Below, piece by piece: positions 1 through 7,612 of a DNA stretch of 12,659 nt. The notes beneath the pieces are model-generated. The model saw only the letters and a list, made by a program, of their open reading frames with translations, did not search any database and was not told the origin of the DNA. Within the stretch, counting starts at the first letter, position 1. Each line of letters starts with the position of its first letter. The stretch covers positions 1 to 12,659 of the forward strand of contig DGSM01000029.1 of NCBI GenBank assembly GCA_002393975.1, read 5' to 3'. Position numbers and translations under genes: made by a program. Source of the DNA: Clostridiales bacterium UBA4362. Its GTDB lineage: Bacteria; Bacillota; Clostridia; TANB77; CAG-508.

Positions 1-549
1 TTCTAAATTATCATTTATATGATTATTATTTATTATTTTTTCATCTATATCTTTTAATACTTTAGCTATTTTTCTTTGTGTTTCTAAACTTGGTAATTCT
101 ATTTCGAATTCAGATATAAATTTTTGAGTAAATGCTGGAATGTTGGAACCGGTTGTGTTGTTAGATGCATATTTTTGAAAAAAGTCAGATTTCAAAACAT
201 AAAACAAAAAATTAGTATCTAGCATTTCAGGCTTTTCATTTCTAATTAAAAACAGATGACTATTTAATGTAGCTGGTTTATCTAATTTTTCTATAATTCC
301 TATTTTTCCAATTGTACCATCCTTAGTTACTATAATATCTCCTTCTTTAAGTTGAATATTAATATCCATATCATATCTTTCTTTAGACACATAATAACAT
401 TGATTAAAATTTATTCGATGATCCTCAGTAATATCTATTCCTGTCACCAAATAATAGTCACCTTTTTTCAAGTATTCTTCTTTTTTTAAAGCTTGCCATC
501 CAATTCTACCTTTTATATATAAAATGTCTCCAAAGCGAATTTTACTCAT
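1..549 (-). CDS. hsdS: Type I restriction-modification specificity subunit HsdS (3' part missing)
   Basis: This is the DNA-recognition subunit of a type I restriction-modification enzyme; it would hold the HsdM and HsdR subunits on a bipartite target. The reading frame is open from the ATG at 549 to the left edge, giving 183 residues of a protein that normally has about 400. Visible residues form one target-recognition domain, with the characteristic GDIIVTKDGTIGKIGII stretch near residues 87-103, NSHLFLIR near 116-123 and a TGSNIPAFT segment near 150-158. The central conserved region then starts (LPSLETQRKIAKVLKDID, residues 130s-180s by family pattern, just after IELP), followed by NNNHINDNLE at the edge. 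The start overlaps the hsdM stop by 8 bases (ATGAGTAA), with GGAG about 10 bases upstream, so translation is probably coupled. The second recognition domain lies outside the window, so a half-length or recombining HsdS cannot be excluded. Confidence 0.93.
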   Translation of the reverse strand, partial: MSKIRFGDILYIKGRIGWQALKKEEYLKKGDYYLVTGIDITEDHRINFNQCYYVSKERYDMDINIQLKEGDIIVTKDGTIGKIGIIEKLDKPATLNSHLFLIRNEKPEMLDTNFLFYVLKSDFFQKYASNNTTGSNIPAFTQKFISEFEIELPSLETQRKIAKVLKDIDEKIINNNHINDNLE

Positions 550-2203
550 ATTTCAACTTCTCCAAATTACTTTTTATTTCTTTTTCTAAAACTTTATTTT
601 TTTCGAATAGCTCATTAAGTTCTTCTTTATAATGATTTATCTTGTTATCAAATTCTTCTTGAGTCATTTCAACATATTCAATTTTTATTTCAAAATATTG
701 TCCTGCACTAAAAGAATAGTTTTTCTCTTTTATATCTTCAAAAGAAACTAAAACACTAAAATCATCAACTTCTTCTTGATTTATAAAAGTATTTTCAATC
801 TTTTTAACCTCCTCACTAGATAATACTGTCTTTTGATTCTTTCCTTCTTTAACTTTACTTCCTAAATTTGAGGCATCTACTAGAATTACTTTATCAGATT
901 TATTTGCTTTATCTATAAATAAAACTGACACATTAGTTCCTGTATTAGCAAAAATATTGCTTGGCATAGAAATTACACCTTTTAACCAATGATTATCTAT
1001 TAACTTCATTCTAATAGTTTTTTCTATTCCACTTTGTGCTGTTAAAAATCCTGTAGGGACAACTATTGCAGCTTTACCATCTTCTTTTAAACTATATAAA
1101 ATATGTTGAATAAAACATAAATATATTGCCATTTTAGATTTATCTTTATTTGGTATATTAGGTATTCCAGCAAAAAATCTATCAGTATCTTCCCATCTTT
1201 TTTCAATGCTATTTCTTGTTGATGAAAAATCCATCTTAAATGGTGGATTAGAAGTAATATAATCAAATTGTTTTAAACCACTATCAGGTTGCATGATTAC
1301 TTTATAATGTGAAGGCGTTAAAAGAGTGTCTCCTTCAATTATATTGTCTAAACTATTTGTTAATCCATTAAGAATCATATTAATTCTTAAGAATCTAGAT
1401 GACTTATTAGAAATATCTTGAGTATACACTTGAGCTTTGTCACCAAATTTTCCTTTTCCTAATTCATTTGCTAAGTGTAATACAAGAGATCCAGATCCTG
1501 CAGAAGGGTCATATACCTCATATATTTTGTCTTCAACTGGCGACATATTCACCAATATTTTAGCAATAGTACTTGATATAACTTGTGGTGTAAAATACTC
1601 AGCATATACACCACTGGCAACATTATAATCTTTTATTAAGTATTCAAATATTGCACTATAAAAATCAAAATTATTTTTAAAAGCTTCACCAAAAGAAAAT
1701 TTATCTTGGCTTATAATTCCAAAAATATTTTTAGCAAAATTATTTCTTTTGGATGCTTCAACATTTTCTGTAATCCTTGTAAAAAGAGGTTTTCTACCTC
1801 CATCCGCAGTATCAATACTAAACTCATCATTTTCGGGATAGTTTGAAATTCTTTCTAATGCATCATCAAATAAAGAATAAAACTTATTGTCTGTACTCTT
1901 ATTTATTAAAAATTCTATTGTATCTTCATATTTAAAAGCAACATCTTGAGGATAAGTATCATAAAAGACGCTTAATTCTTGGTGCTCATCTTTTATAATT
2001 GTTTCTAACAGCATTCCTGTTTTTTCAGAAAAATCGTTCAGATTTGCCATAAATTTATCATTAAGAAATTTGTATAGAAAAACTGATGTTATAACAACTT
2101 CTTCACTTGCTTGATTTGACATTCCATTAGTCGCACATAGACCTTTAAGTTCATCTATCATTTCCTTAATCTTATTTTCGAGTTGTGTTATTGTTTGATC
2201 CAT
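542..2203 (-). CDS. hsdM: Type I restriction-modification DNA methyltransferase subunit HsdM
   Basis: This is the N6-adenine methyltransferase subunit; with HsdS it modifies the target site using S-adenosylmethionine, and it is also part of the HsdR2M2S restriction complex. The 553-residue product has the usual length. An N-terminal helical HsdM domain (about residues 5-170) precedes the catalytic domain. The YFTP signature is at 203-206, the SAM-binding motif DPSAGSG at 232-238 and the catalytic NPPF at 319-322. A coiled C-terminal tail (about 512-553) fits the subunit-contact helix of the family. I place the start at the ATG at 2203, not at an upstream in-frame ATG at 2251. AAGGGGAG lies just before 2203, and the upstream ATG would lie inside hsdR with no ribosome site. 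The gene follows hsdR by 13 bases and overlaps hsdS by 8, so all three are one operon. All catalytic residues are present, so the enzyme looks functional. Confidence 0.96.
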   Translation of the reverse strand: MDQTITQLENKIKEMIDELKGLCATNGMSNQASEEVVITSVFLYKFLNDKFMANLNDFSEKTGMLLETIIKDEHQELSVFYDTYPQDVAFKYEDTIEFLINKSTDNKFYSLFDDALERISNYPENDEFSIDTADGGRKPLFTRITENVEASKRNNFAKNIFGIISQDKFSFGEAFKNNFDFYSAIFEYLIKDYNVASGVYAEYFTPQVISSTIAKILVNMSPVEDKIYEVYDPSAGSGSLVLHLANELGKGKFGDKAQVYTQDISNKSSRFLRINMILNGLTNSLDNIIEGDTLLTPSHYKVIMQPDSGLKQFDYITSNPPFKMDFSSTRNSIEKRWEDTDRFFAGIPNIPNKDKSKMAIYLCFIQHILYSLKEDGKAAIVVPTGFLTAQSGIEKTIRMKLIDNHWLKGVISMPSNIFANTGTNVSVLFIDKANKSDKVILVDASNLGSKVKEGKNQKTVLSSEEVKKIENTFINQEEVDDFSVLVSFEDIKEKNYSFSAGQYFEIKIEYVEMTQEEFDNKINHYKEELNELFEKNKVLEKEIKSNLEKLKYE

Positions 2204-2210
2204 TTTTCTT

Positions 2211-2218
2211 CTCCCCTT
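2211..2218 (-). promoter_or_regulatory. hsdM ribosome binding site (decides the start)
   Basis: AAGGGGAG on the minus strand, overlapping the TAA stop of hsdR, lies 7 bases before the ATG at 2203. It supports that ATG as the hsdM start and suggests that ribosomes ending on hsdR can feed hsdM. Confidence 0.75.
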
Positions 2219-5200
2219 ATTTGTATAATTGAATATTCTTATATAAATCATTTAGCATTCTATCATAAACACTACTTATCTTTTCATACAATCCCTCTTG
2301 GAATAATTTAATGGTAATCTTTTGTTTTATTGAATCTACAAAGTTCTTTTTACCTTGTACTAAGAAAACATCTCTATTATAAAAAACCGCTATTTCATCA
2401 TATATAATTTTCAATACATTTTGAATTATAGACTGATCAATATCTTCATTTTCTATTAAATCTTGATAAGTTTTTACAAAAGCAAAATTTCCTCCATAAG
2501 TATTTGAAAGTTCATCATTCTTCTCGTTTATCTCTTTTGCTTTTTCAAGAGCTTCTTTTAATTGTTCTGTCAATTCATCCATGTTATCCAAATCAGAAAT
2601 GTTCAATCTGTTAAATACTTCTTCTAATAACTCATTAAGTTTTCTAACTTGTATATCATCTTTATTTTTGTTGTTTTTGATAACGTTCTGTACTTCAGTA
2701 GCTGTATCAACAAATAACCTTACTCTTGGATCATTATCAATATCAAGTTTTGACAAATCTAAAATTGTAATTTTAGTTTTTATAAAATCGTAGAGTATTT
2801 CAACAACTTCTTCATTTGAAATAACATCCATCATTCCTACTGTGTCAGATGTTAAGTTCATAAAATCAATTCTTTCTTGAACTGCTTTTTTTAGTTTCTT
2901 ATATTTATCAGACTCTTCAGCTGTTATATATTGATCCTTAACTCTAGATATAATAAATTCTGTTTCACAATCTCTTAACCCATTTAACAGTCTCCTAATT
3001 TTTAATAAAGCATCTCTATTTAAGTACGCTAGTTGTTTAGAAAACTTTTCTAAGTTATCTATTTCTATTATTTCTTTTAAATCCTCTAAATACTTCTTAT
3101 ATTTTTTATTAATATCTTCAATTCCAACAACTAATCCATCTAATGAACCTTCATTTTCACCATTTTCATTCATATCTGCTTCGAGTTCTCTAATGTATGC
3201 TTCTATTGTATTATTATACTCTTCTTCAATATCTACAAAATCCACAATATATCCATATCTGTATACCCTTCCATTTGGTGATTTATATGGTCTATTTACT
3301 CTCGAGATTGTTTGTAAAAGACTTTGTGCATGGGGTCCTCTTAATAAATACATCTTTTTCAATCTTTTTACATCGTATCCTGTTGTTAGCATTAAGTTAA
3401 CTACTAAAATATCAGGAAAAGCATCATTTCTAAAGTTTAATTGGTTTTCCTTGTTAATTCTATTCTGTGTAGGGTCATTAGTGTCAGTAATTACTAATCC
3501 TGTTGTTATTTTAGAATTTTCCTCAAACCAGTTGTGTACTTTTCTAGCTTGTGTATTTGTACGGCAAACAATCATTCCTCCAATAGTGTCATCCGTATTT
3601 TGAAATCTAAAATTTTTAAAATCTCTTTCAATAAATTTTCCTAATGCAGAAACATAAGCATCTGATTCATATACATCCTTATTTTCAATATTATTATCTT
3701 CTATATCCAAATTTAGTTTTATTTCTTTTTTAGCTACAGTATCAATGTCTTCTTTTTTTATTCTTAAAGTATAACCATCAGCAATTGACTTGTCATAAAA
3801 GTATTTATGAATATAATCACCAAACTTTAGATTTGAGCGTTCTTTTTTGGTAAGTAATGGGGTGCCAGTAAGAGCTATATATACTCCATCATTATCACAC
3901 AACATTAAGTTTTTAAAGAATTCGCCATTTGTAGAATAACTTCTATGTGCTTCATCAACAAAGAATATCCTTTGTATATTAGCATTATAATCGTTTTTAG
4001 CATTTGGCATCTCACTAATGAATTTTTGAATATTTACTACACAAAATTCTCCTATAGCATCATTTAAATTTCTTGTTGAAAGAGATTTGTTTAATTCATC
4101 TGAAAATTCCGATTTATTATTACAGTTTATTACACTAAAACCCCTATTCTCAAACTCTGTACTCGCTTGAGTCAATAAATCTAGTCTATCTACTACAAAG
4201 AAAAATCTAGCAACAGTATTCTTTTTTGAATAATAGTCTCTAATAACTCTATTGCTATATGCAGCTAACGCGGTTTTTCCACTTCCTTGAGTATGCCAAA
4301 TAATCCCTCCCTTTCCACCTTGTTCTAGTCTTTCTATTATTTTTCTTGTTGCAAAAAATTGTGGATATCTCATAATATGTTTTTGAGGAACTTTTTCATT
4401 AACATATAATATTCCATAATGTAAATAATATAAAAATCTTTCTTTATCGAATACAGATGTAATAAATGAATTACACGGTGTAGTAACTTTTAAATTCTCT
4501 TTAAACTCGTCTGTATCACATACTCTCTTGTCATAGCCTAAGTCCCTAGTTACTTTTTTTATATAATCATTGTCTATTTCATTATATTTATAATTTACAT
4601 GATATAATTCATCGTCTTCTCTAAAAAATGAGAAACTTGTATTGTTTCCATTCGGTGTAGTATAAAAAGATCCCGCTCTAACATCTTCTGCTTCATCTGA
4701 ATCTTCATACTCCATATTATTTGAGAAAGAAACTACTTGTATTAAATTAAAGTATTTCTTAAATTCGCCATTTTTTAACCTCTCATTTATCATTCTATTA
4801 AACTCTTTTTGAATTCCACCTTCATTATTAGGTTTCTTTACTTCTAGAAAGGCTAATGGCATTCCATTTATTAAAATATTTATATCCGGTCTAAAAGATC
4901 CTACATCTGAATCAGGAGTAATACTAAAAGGCAGCTCATCAACTACTGCAAAATCATTGTTTTCAACAGAATCAAAATCAATTAATTTTAGCTTATCTTG
5001 TGGATTTATTAACCTGTTGTAAAACTCTTTCCCTAAATCATTATTTCTAATAAGATTATTGATTTCATCTAACAGTTGTTTTATCTCATCATATGACAAC
5101 TGTCTATTATTAATTCTTTCTATAGCCGGTTTAAATCTATTAACGAATATTTTTGTATTAAAATCCAAATCCAAACTATCATCTTTTAATGATTGATATT

Positions 5201-5270
5201 CGTATCCAATCTTTAAAAACTGAATTGTAGCAGGTATCTTAACTCTTGTATCTTCGTTAAATTTTTGCAT
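2217..5270 (-). CDS. hsdR: Type I restriction-modification endonuclease/translocase subunit HsdR
   Basis: This is the motor and nuclease subunit; it pumps unmethylated DNA with ATP and cuts it at a distance from the target. Residue numbers here count from the in-frame ATG at 5282. The N-terminal PD-(D/E)XK nuclease shows D133 (in RPDINI) and E147-x-K149 (in LEVKK). The superfamily 2 helicase motor follows, with Walker A QGSGKT at 332-337, DEAH at 443-446, TGTP at 472-475, a motif V-like LTTGYD near 632-637 and motif VI QTISRVNRP at 657-665. A helical C-terminal domain (about 720-1021) would contact HsdM. About 1,017 residues is a normal length and no motif is missing. I prefer the ATG at 5270 because a GGGGG stretch lies 5 bases before it, whereas the ATG at 5282 has no recognisable ribosome site. 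It is the first gene of the hsdRMS operon, with a promoter at 5307-5335. Confidence 0.96.
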   Translation of the reverse strand: MQKFNEDTRVKIPATIQFLKIGYEYQSLKDDSLDLDFNTKIFVNRFKPAIERINNRQLSYDEIKQLLDEINNLIRNNDLGKEFYNRLINPQDKLKLIDFDSVENNDFAVVDELPFSITPDSDVGSFRPDINILINGMPLAFLEVKKPNNEGGIQKEFNRMINERLKNGEFKKYFNLIQVVSFSNNMEYEDSDEAEDVRAGSFYTTPNGNNTSFSFFREDDELYHVNYKYNEIDNDYIKKVTRDLGYDKRVCDTDEFKENLKVTTPCNSFITSVFDKERFLYYLHYGILYVNEKVPQKHIMRYPQFFATRKIIERLEQGGKGGIIWHTQGSGKTALAAYSNRVIRDYYSKKNTVARFFFVVDRLDLLTQASTEFENRGFSVINCNNKSEFSDELNKSLSTRNLNDAIGEFCVVNIQKFISEMPNAKNDYNANIQRIFFVDEAHRSYSTNGEFFKNLMLCDNDGVYIALTGTPLLTKKERSNLKFGDYIHKYFYDKSIADGYTLRIKKEDIDTVAKKEIKLNLDIEDNNIENKDVYESDAYVSALGKFIERDFKNFRFQNTDDTIGGMIVCRTNTQARKVHNWFEENSKITTGLVITDTNDPTQNRINKENQLNFRNDAFPDILVVNLMLTTGYDVKRLKKMYLLRGPHAQSLLQTISRVNRPYKSPNGRVYRYGYIVDFVDIEEEYNNTIEAYIRELEADMNENGENEGSLDGLVVGIEDINKKYKKYLEDLKEIIEIDNLEKFSKQLAYLNRDALLKIRRLLNGLRDCETEFIISRVKDQYITAEESDKYKKLKKAVQERIDFMNLTSDTVGMMDVISNEEVVEILYDFIKTKITILDLSKLDIDNDPRVRLFVDTATEVQNVIKNNKNKDDIQVRKLNELLEEVFNRLNISDLDNMDELTEQLKEALEKAKEINEKNDELSNTYGGNFAFVKTYQDLIENEDIDQSIIQNVLKIIYDEIAVFYNRDVFLVQGKKNFVDSIKQKITIKLFQEGLYEKISSVYDRMLNDLYKNIQLYK

Positions 5271-5275
5271 AAAAA

Positions 5276-5280
5276 CCCCC
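5276..5280 (-). promoter_or_regulatory. Possible hsdR ribosome binding site
   Basis: A run of five G on the minus strand sits 5 bases before the ATG at 5270. It is a poor match to AGGAGG but is the only purine-G cluster near either candidate start, and it overlaps the alternative ATG at 5282. Confidence 0.45.
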
Positions 5281-5306
5281 ATATTAATTATATATTTCTA
5301 CTATGT

Positions 5307-5335
5307 TTTATATCACAAAAGTCAATCCAGCTCAA
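5307..5335 (-). promoter_or_regulatory. Promoter of the hsdRMS operon
   Basis: On the minus strand a -35-like TTGAGC (5335-5330) is followed after exactly 17 bases by TATAAA (5312-5307), which is preceded by TGA, giving an extended -10 (TGn). Transcription would begin near 5300, leaving a leader of about 30 bases before hsdR. The site lies directly after the terminator of the upstream operon, so the restriction genes appear to be an independent unit. This is a motif match only. Confidence 0.6.
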
Positions 5336-5344
5336 TAAATGTAA

Positions 5345-5391
5345 CAAAAAATCGCAATTGATTTGGAAATAATTTCAAACTAATTGCAATC
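5345..5391 (-). terminator. Rho-independent terminator of the Sel1/J/HIRAN operon
   Basis: Immediately after the TAG stop of the HIRAN gene, minus-strand bases 5390-5376 pair with 5365-5351 (15 positions: one mismatch and two G-U pairs) around a 10-base loop, followed by six T (5351-5346). On the plus strand no T run follows, so it acts on minus-strand transcripts. It separates this operon from hsdR. Confidence 0.75.
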
Positions 5392-5397
5392 AAAAAA

Positions 5398-5790
5398 CTA
5401 AAAGTCAACTAAGTAAATTCCTACACTTATTTGCTTAAATGAACCCTTCATTGTGATATCATTTATTCTAGCTTTAAGTATTTTTCCAGCGTCCATAAGT
5501 CTAGCAAAGATCAAGTTGTCTTTTTCTGGTACATAGCCAATTTTTCTCTTGTCTTCAGTAAAGATCATAATAGCATTGCTATCAAACTTGTTTTCTTCTC
5601 TTTGAAGAAAAAGCCAATCGCCTACCTTGATAGCTTCTAAAACTGTTGTATCATCTAGATATGTTGTTCCGGCCACAAAAGAATCAAATAAATGAACTTC
5701 TTTCATAAGTGGTTTAATTACATCATTGATGTTGTTGTCTTTGATTGTCGATACAAGGTCTTGTTCTTTTTTAGTTAATTCATTAGCCAT
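5398..5790 (-). CDS. Stand-alone HIRAN-domain protein
   Basis: The 130-residue protein is essentially one HIRAN domain with a short helical N-terminus (about residues 1-32). The domain spans about residues 33-110, with the family's F-x-AGTTY start, a basic-acidic stretch ending FDSNAIMI and the IGYVP motif near 83-87. HIRAN domains (named after HIP116 and Rad5) bind DNA, and in HLTF the domain binds 3' single-stranded ends at stalled forks. In bacteria they occur alone or fused to helicases and nucleases. Here no catalytic domain is attached, so any enzyme must come from a partner. The ATG directly abuts the TAG of the J-domain gene, and its AGGAGG site (5798-5803) lies inside that gene, so the two are translated together. 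It is the last gene before a terminator. A role in DNA repair or anti-phage defence is inference from its position beside hsdR. Confidence 0.85.
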   Translation of the reverse strand: MANELTKKEQDLVSTIKDNNINDVIKPLMKEVHLFDSFVAGTTYLDDTTVLEAIKVGDWLFLQREENKFDSNAIMIFTEDKRKIGYVPEKDNLIFARLMDAGKILKARINDITMKGSFKQISVGIYLVDF

Positions 5791-6558
5791 CTACATTCCT
5801 CCTATTTCACCTTTGATTCCATTTAGCAATTCGTCAAGTTGTTCCTCATAGTCTTTATATGAAGAATATTCTTCATCAAGTTCTCTATTCTTTTCGTTTT
5901 TTGCGTTACGGTCTTCTAATATATATTTATATAAGTATGGATCAGTGTTCCTTATTTTAACTATTTCAGCTTCTACTTCGGCAATTTTTTCATATATATC
6001 TGGAATCTCTATTTCAATTTTTCCAATTCCTAAAGATTCTATTGCTTCTGCTACTAATACTTCTAGTTCTTTGATATCTTTTAAGTTGTTACAATCATAA
6101 GCAATAACTATTCTGTTCCATAATTCCAATAGTTCAGGAAATTCTGTAGTTTTAGGATTGATATCAGGGTGAATCTGTTTTGCAAGTTTACGATATGTTT
6201 TCTTAATCTCTAACAAATCAATTTCTGAAACAAATTCTCCTTTTTTTGCAGCAACATTTTCTTCAATCATCTGTTTTAGCTGCTTATTATAATCTTCCAT
6301 TTCCGCTTCTATAAACCTTTTTAACTCTTCCTGATCAAATGTTCCCCCATGATTTAGTATAGTTTGGCAAAAACTTATTTCTTTCTTTTTGCGGATACAC
6401 GAAAGCTTCATTTCAAATACTTTAAGTATTTTATCTCCAAATTCTTTTATATAATTTCTATCATATGCAAACGCTTCTTTTTTTAACATATCTCTTCTTA
6501 AAAGAAGACTTTCATATTCTGAATAAGAAGAGTTTTTTATATGAATCAGTTCATCCAT
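5791..6558 (-). CDS. J-domain (DnaJ-like) co-chaperone protein
   Basis: This 255-residue soluble protein carries a J domain in its middle (about residues 112-170). Helix II reads YRKLAKQIHPD, and the invariant HPD, which stimulates the Hsp70 ATPase, is at 130-132. The second half of the J domain differs from classical DnaJ: it has LWNRIVIAYDCNNLKDIKEL rather than the usual F-x-x-INEAY-x-x-L pattern. There is no Gly/Phe region, no zinc-binding cysteine cluster and no DnaJ C-terminal domain, so it is not the housekeeping DnaJ but a specialised recruiter of DnaK. Flanking regions (about 15-110 and 185-245) are charged and helical, probably coiled coil. Its ATG overlaps the TAA of the Sel1 gene by one base (TAATG) with GAGGTGA upstream, and its end abuts the HIRAN gene. 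The client is unknown; the co-encoded proteins are the natural candidates. Confidence 0.88.
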   Translation of the reverse strand: MDELIHIKNSSYSEYESLLLRRDMLKKEAFAYDRNYIKEFGDKILKVFEMKLSCIRKKKEISFCQTILNHGGTFDQEELKRFIEAEMEDYNKQLKQMIEENVAAKKGEFVSEIDLLEIKKTYRKLAKQIHPDINPKTTEFPELLELWNRIVIAYDCNNLKDIKELEVLVAEAIESLGIGKIEIEIPDIYEKIAEVEAEIVKIRNTDPYLYKYILEDRNAKNEKNRELDEEYSSYKDYEEQLDELLNGIKGEIGGM

Positions 6559-7454
6559 TATTCAATCACCTCAAATCCAAATAATTCGTCATAAATATCT
6601 GTAATTCTTTCTTCTCTAATAGTTGCTTTTCCAAAGAATTCTCTTCTATCACGGAACCATTTTCCATTAAAATTAATGGCACATTCTTTACCTTCCATAA
6701 CAGATTCTATGGAATATTCTTTATTTTCGTATCTAAATCTAATTTTATGTGGAGTCTTTAATAAATAATATATGTCATATAAATCAAAATTCTCGTTATC
6801 AAACTCTATAATATCGTACAAGTCATCTATTAGCCCCATCATAATGTTTAAGTTTCCAAAAAACGCATTTAGACATATTCTTTCAGCAAGAATACTCTTT
6901 GCTTGAAGATAAAGTTCTGTTGCTTCTTTTAATTTGCCTCTATCTTTTAATATTCTAGCATATCTTGTCCATACCTCTGGAAAAGGAAAATAAACATTCA
7001 TGTCATCATAAGGATCATAATCTTTCATTAAATCATATAATTCTTCAATTATTTCTTCATATTTTTTCTGATTCTTTTCAACGTAATAACCATTTTTATA
7101 CATGTCAGCTATCTTGTATTTAGCAACTATATTCCCTTTATCAGCTATTTTTGAAAAATATTCAAATGCTTTTTTATAATCTATTTCTCCAGTTCTTCCA
7201 TAATACCAAATATATCCCAAACATTCATAAACTGGTTCATAGTCCATGGTAGCGGCCATTTCATAATACTTTAGAGCCAAATCGTATTGTTTCATTCCAT
7301 AATAAACTCCGCCTAGATAAGTCATATCTTCTGGATTTTTTTCTTCTTCGATTAGATAATTCATTGCTTCAGTAAAAAGAAATGTCTCTTCTTCAGTAGG
7401 ATTATTCTTTTCTCTATAATCTTCAGCAATATCTCTTGCTTCTTCTATTGTCAT
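6558..7454 (-). CDS. TPR/Sel1-like repeat protein
   Basis: The 298-residue protein has no signal peptide or membrane segment and is built of helical repeats in its first two thirds. A TPR-like unit is at about 43-73 (YLGGVYYGMKQYDLALKYYE). Sel1-like units are at about 74-107 (YIWYYGRTG...AFEYFSKIADKGN) and 108-140 (AKYKIADMYKNGYYVEKN), and another TPR-like pair is at about 160-195. Such repeats bind other proteins. The last 65 residues (about 235-298) look different, short-stranded and aromatic (IRFRYENKEYSI, FNGKWFRDRREFF), and form a separate domain I do not recognise. It is the first gene of a three-gene operon: GAGGTGA sits just before the ATG at 7454 and a promoter lies at 7482-7509. It probably acts as a scaffold with the J-domain and HIRAN proteins, which is inference from gene order. 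Confidence 0.85.
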   Translation of the reverse strand: MTIEEARDIAEDYREKNNPTEEETFLFTEAMNYLIEEEKNPEDMTYLGGVYYGMKQYDLALKYYEMAATMDYEPVYECLGYIWYYGRTGEIDYKKAFEYFSKIADKGNIVAKYKIADMYKNGYYVEKNQKKYEEIIEELYDLMKDYDPYDDMNVYFPFPEVWTRYARILKDRGKLKEATELYLQAKSILAERICLNAFFGNLNIMMGLIDDLYDIIEFDNENFDLYDIYYLLKTPHKIRFRYENKEYSIESVMEGKECAINFNGKWFRDRREFFGKATIREERITDIYDELFGFEVIE

Positions 7455-7481
7455 GAAATCACCTCTTTTTTATTTATATTA

Positions 7482-7509
7482 ATTAAACCACATTATTGAC
7501 TTACTTCAA
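7482..7509 (-). promoter_or_regulatory. Promoter of the Sel1/J/HIRAN operon
   Basis: Minus-strand TTGAAG (7509-7504) and TTTAAT (7487-7482) are 16 bases apart, and TGG before the -10 gives the extended TGn form. The start of transcription would be about 20 bases before the ribosome site of the Sel1 gene. It is a motif match only; readthrough from the upstream 7613-8968 gene is also possible because no clear terminator lies between. Confidence 0.5.
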
Positions 7510-7612
7510 TAAAAACATTGGTGTACAAAACTAACATTTTTATTTTGAGTACTTGTGTTTTTAACTTCCTTCAAATCACAAATAAAAAAACTCATACTAT
7601 GTTTGATTCTTT

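Noticed and set aside
3193..3603. Plus-strand open frames of 67 and 136 codons inside hsdR
   Set aside because: They are antisense to conserved helicase motifs of hsdR and lack ribosome sites; shadow frames.
7570..7612. Possible terminator after the 451-residue gene (T run on the minus strand at 7584-7590)
   Set aside because: The bases before the T run pair only through about four base pairs with a bulge; no convincing stem, so readthrough into the Sel1 operon remains possible.
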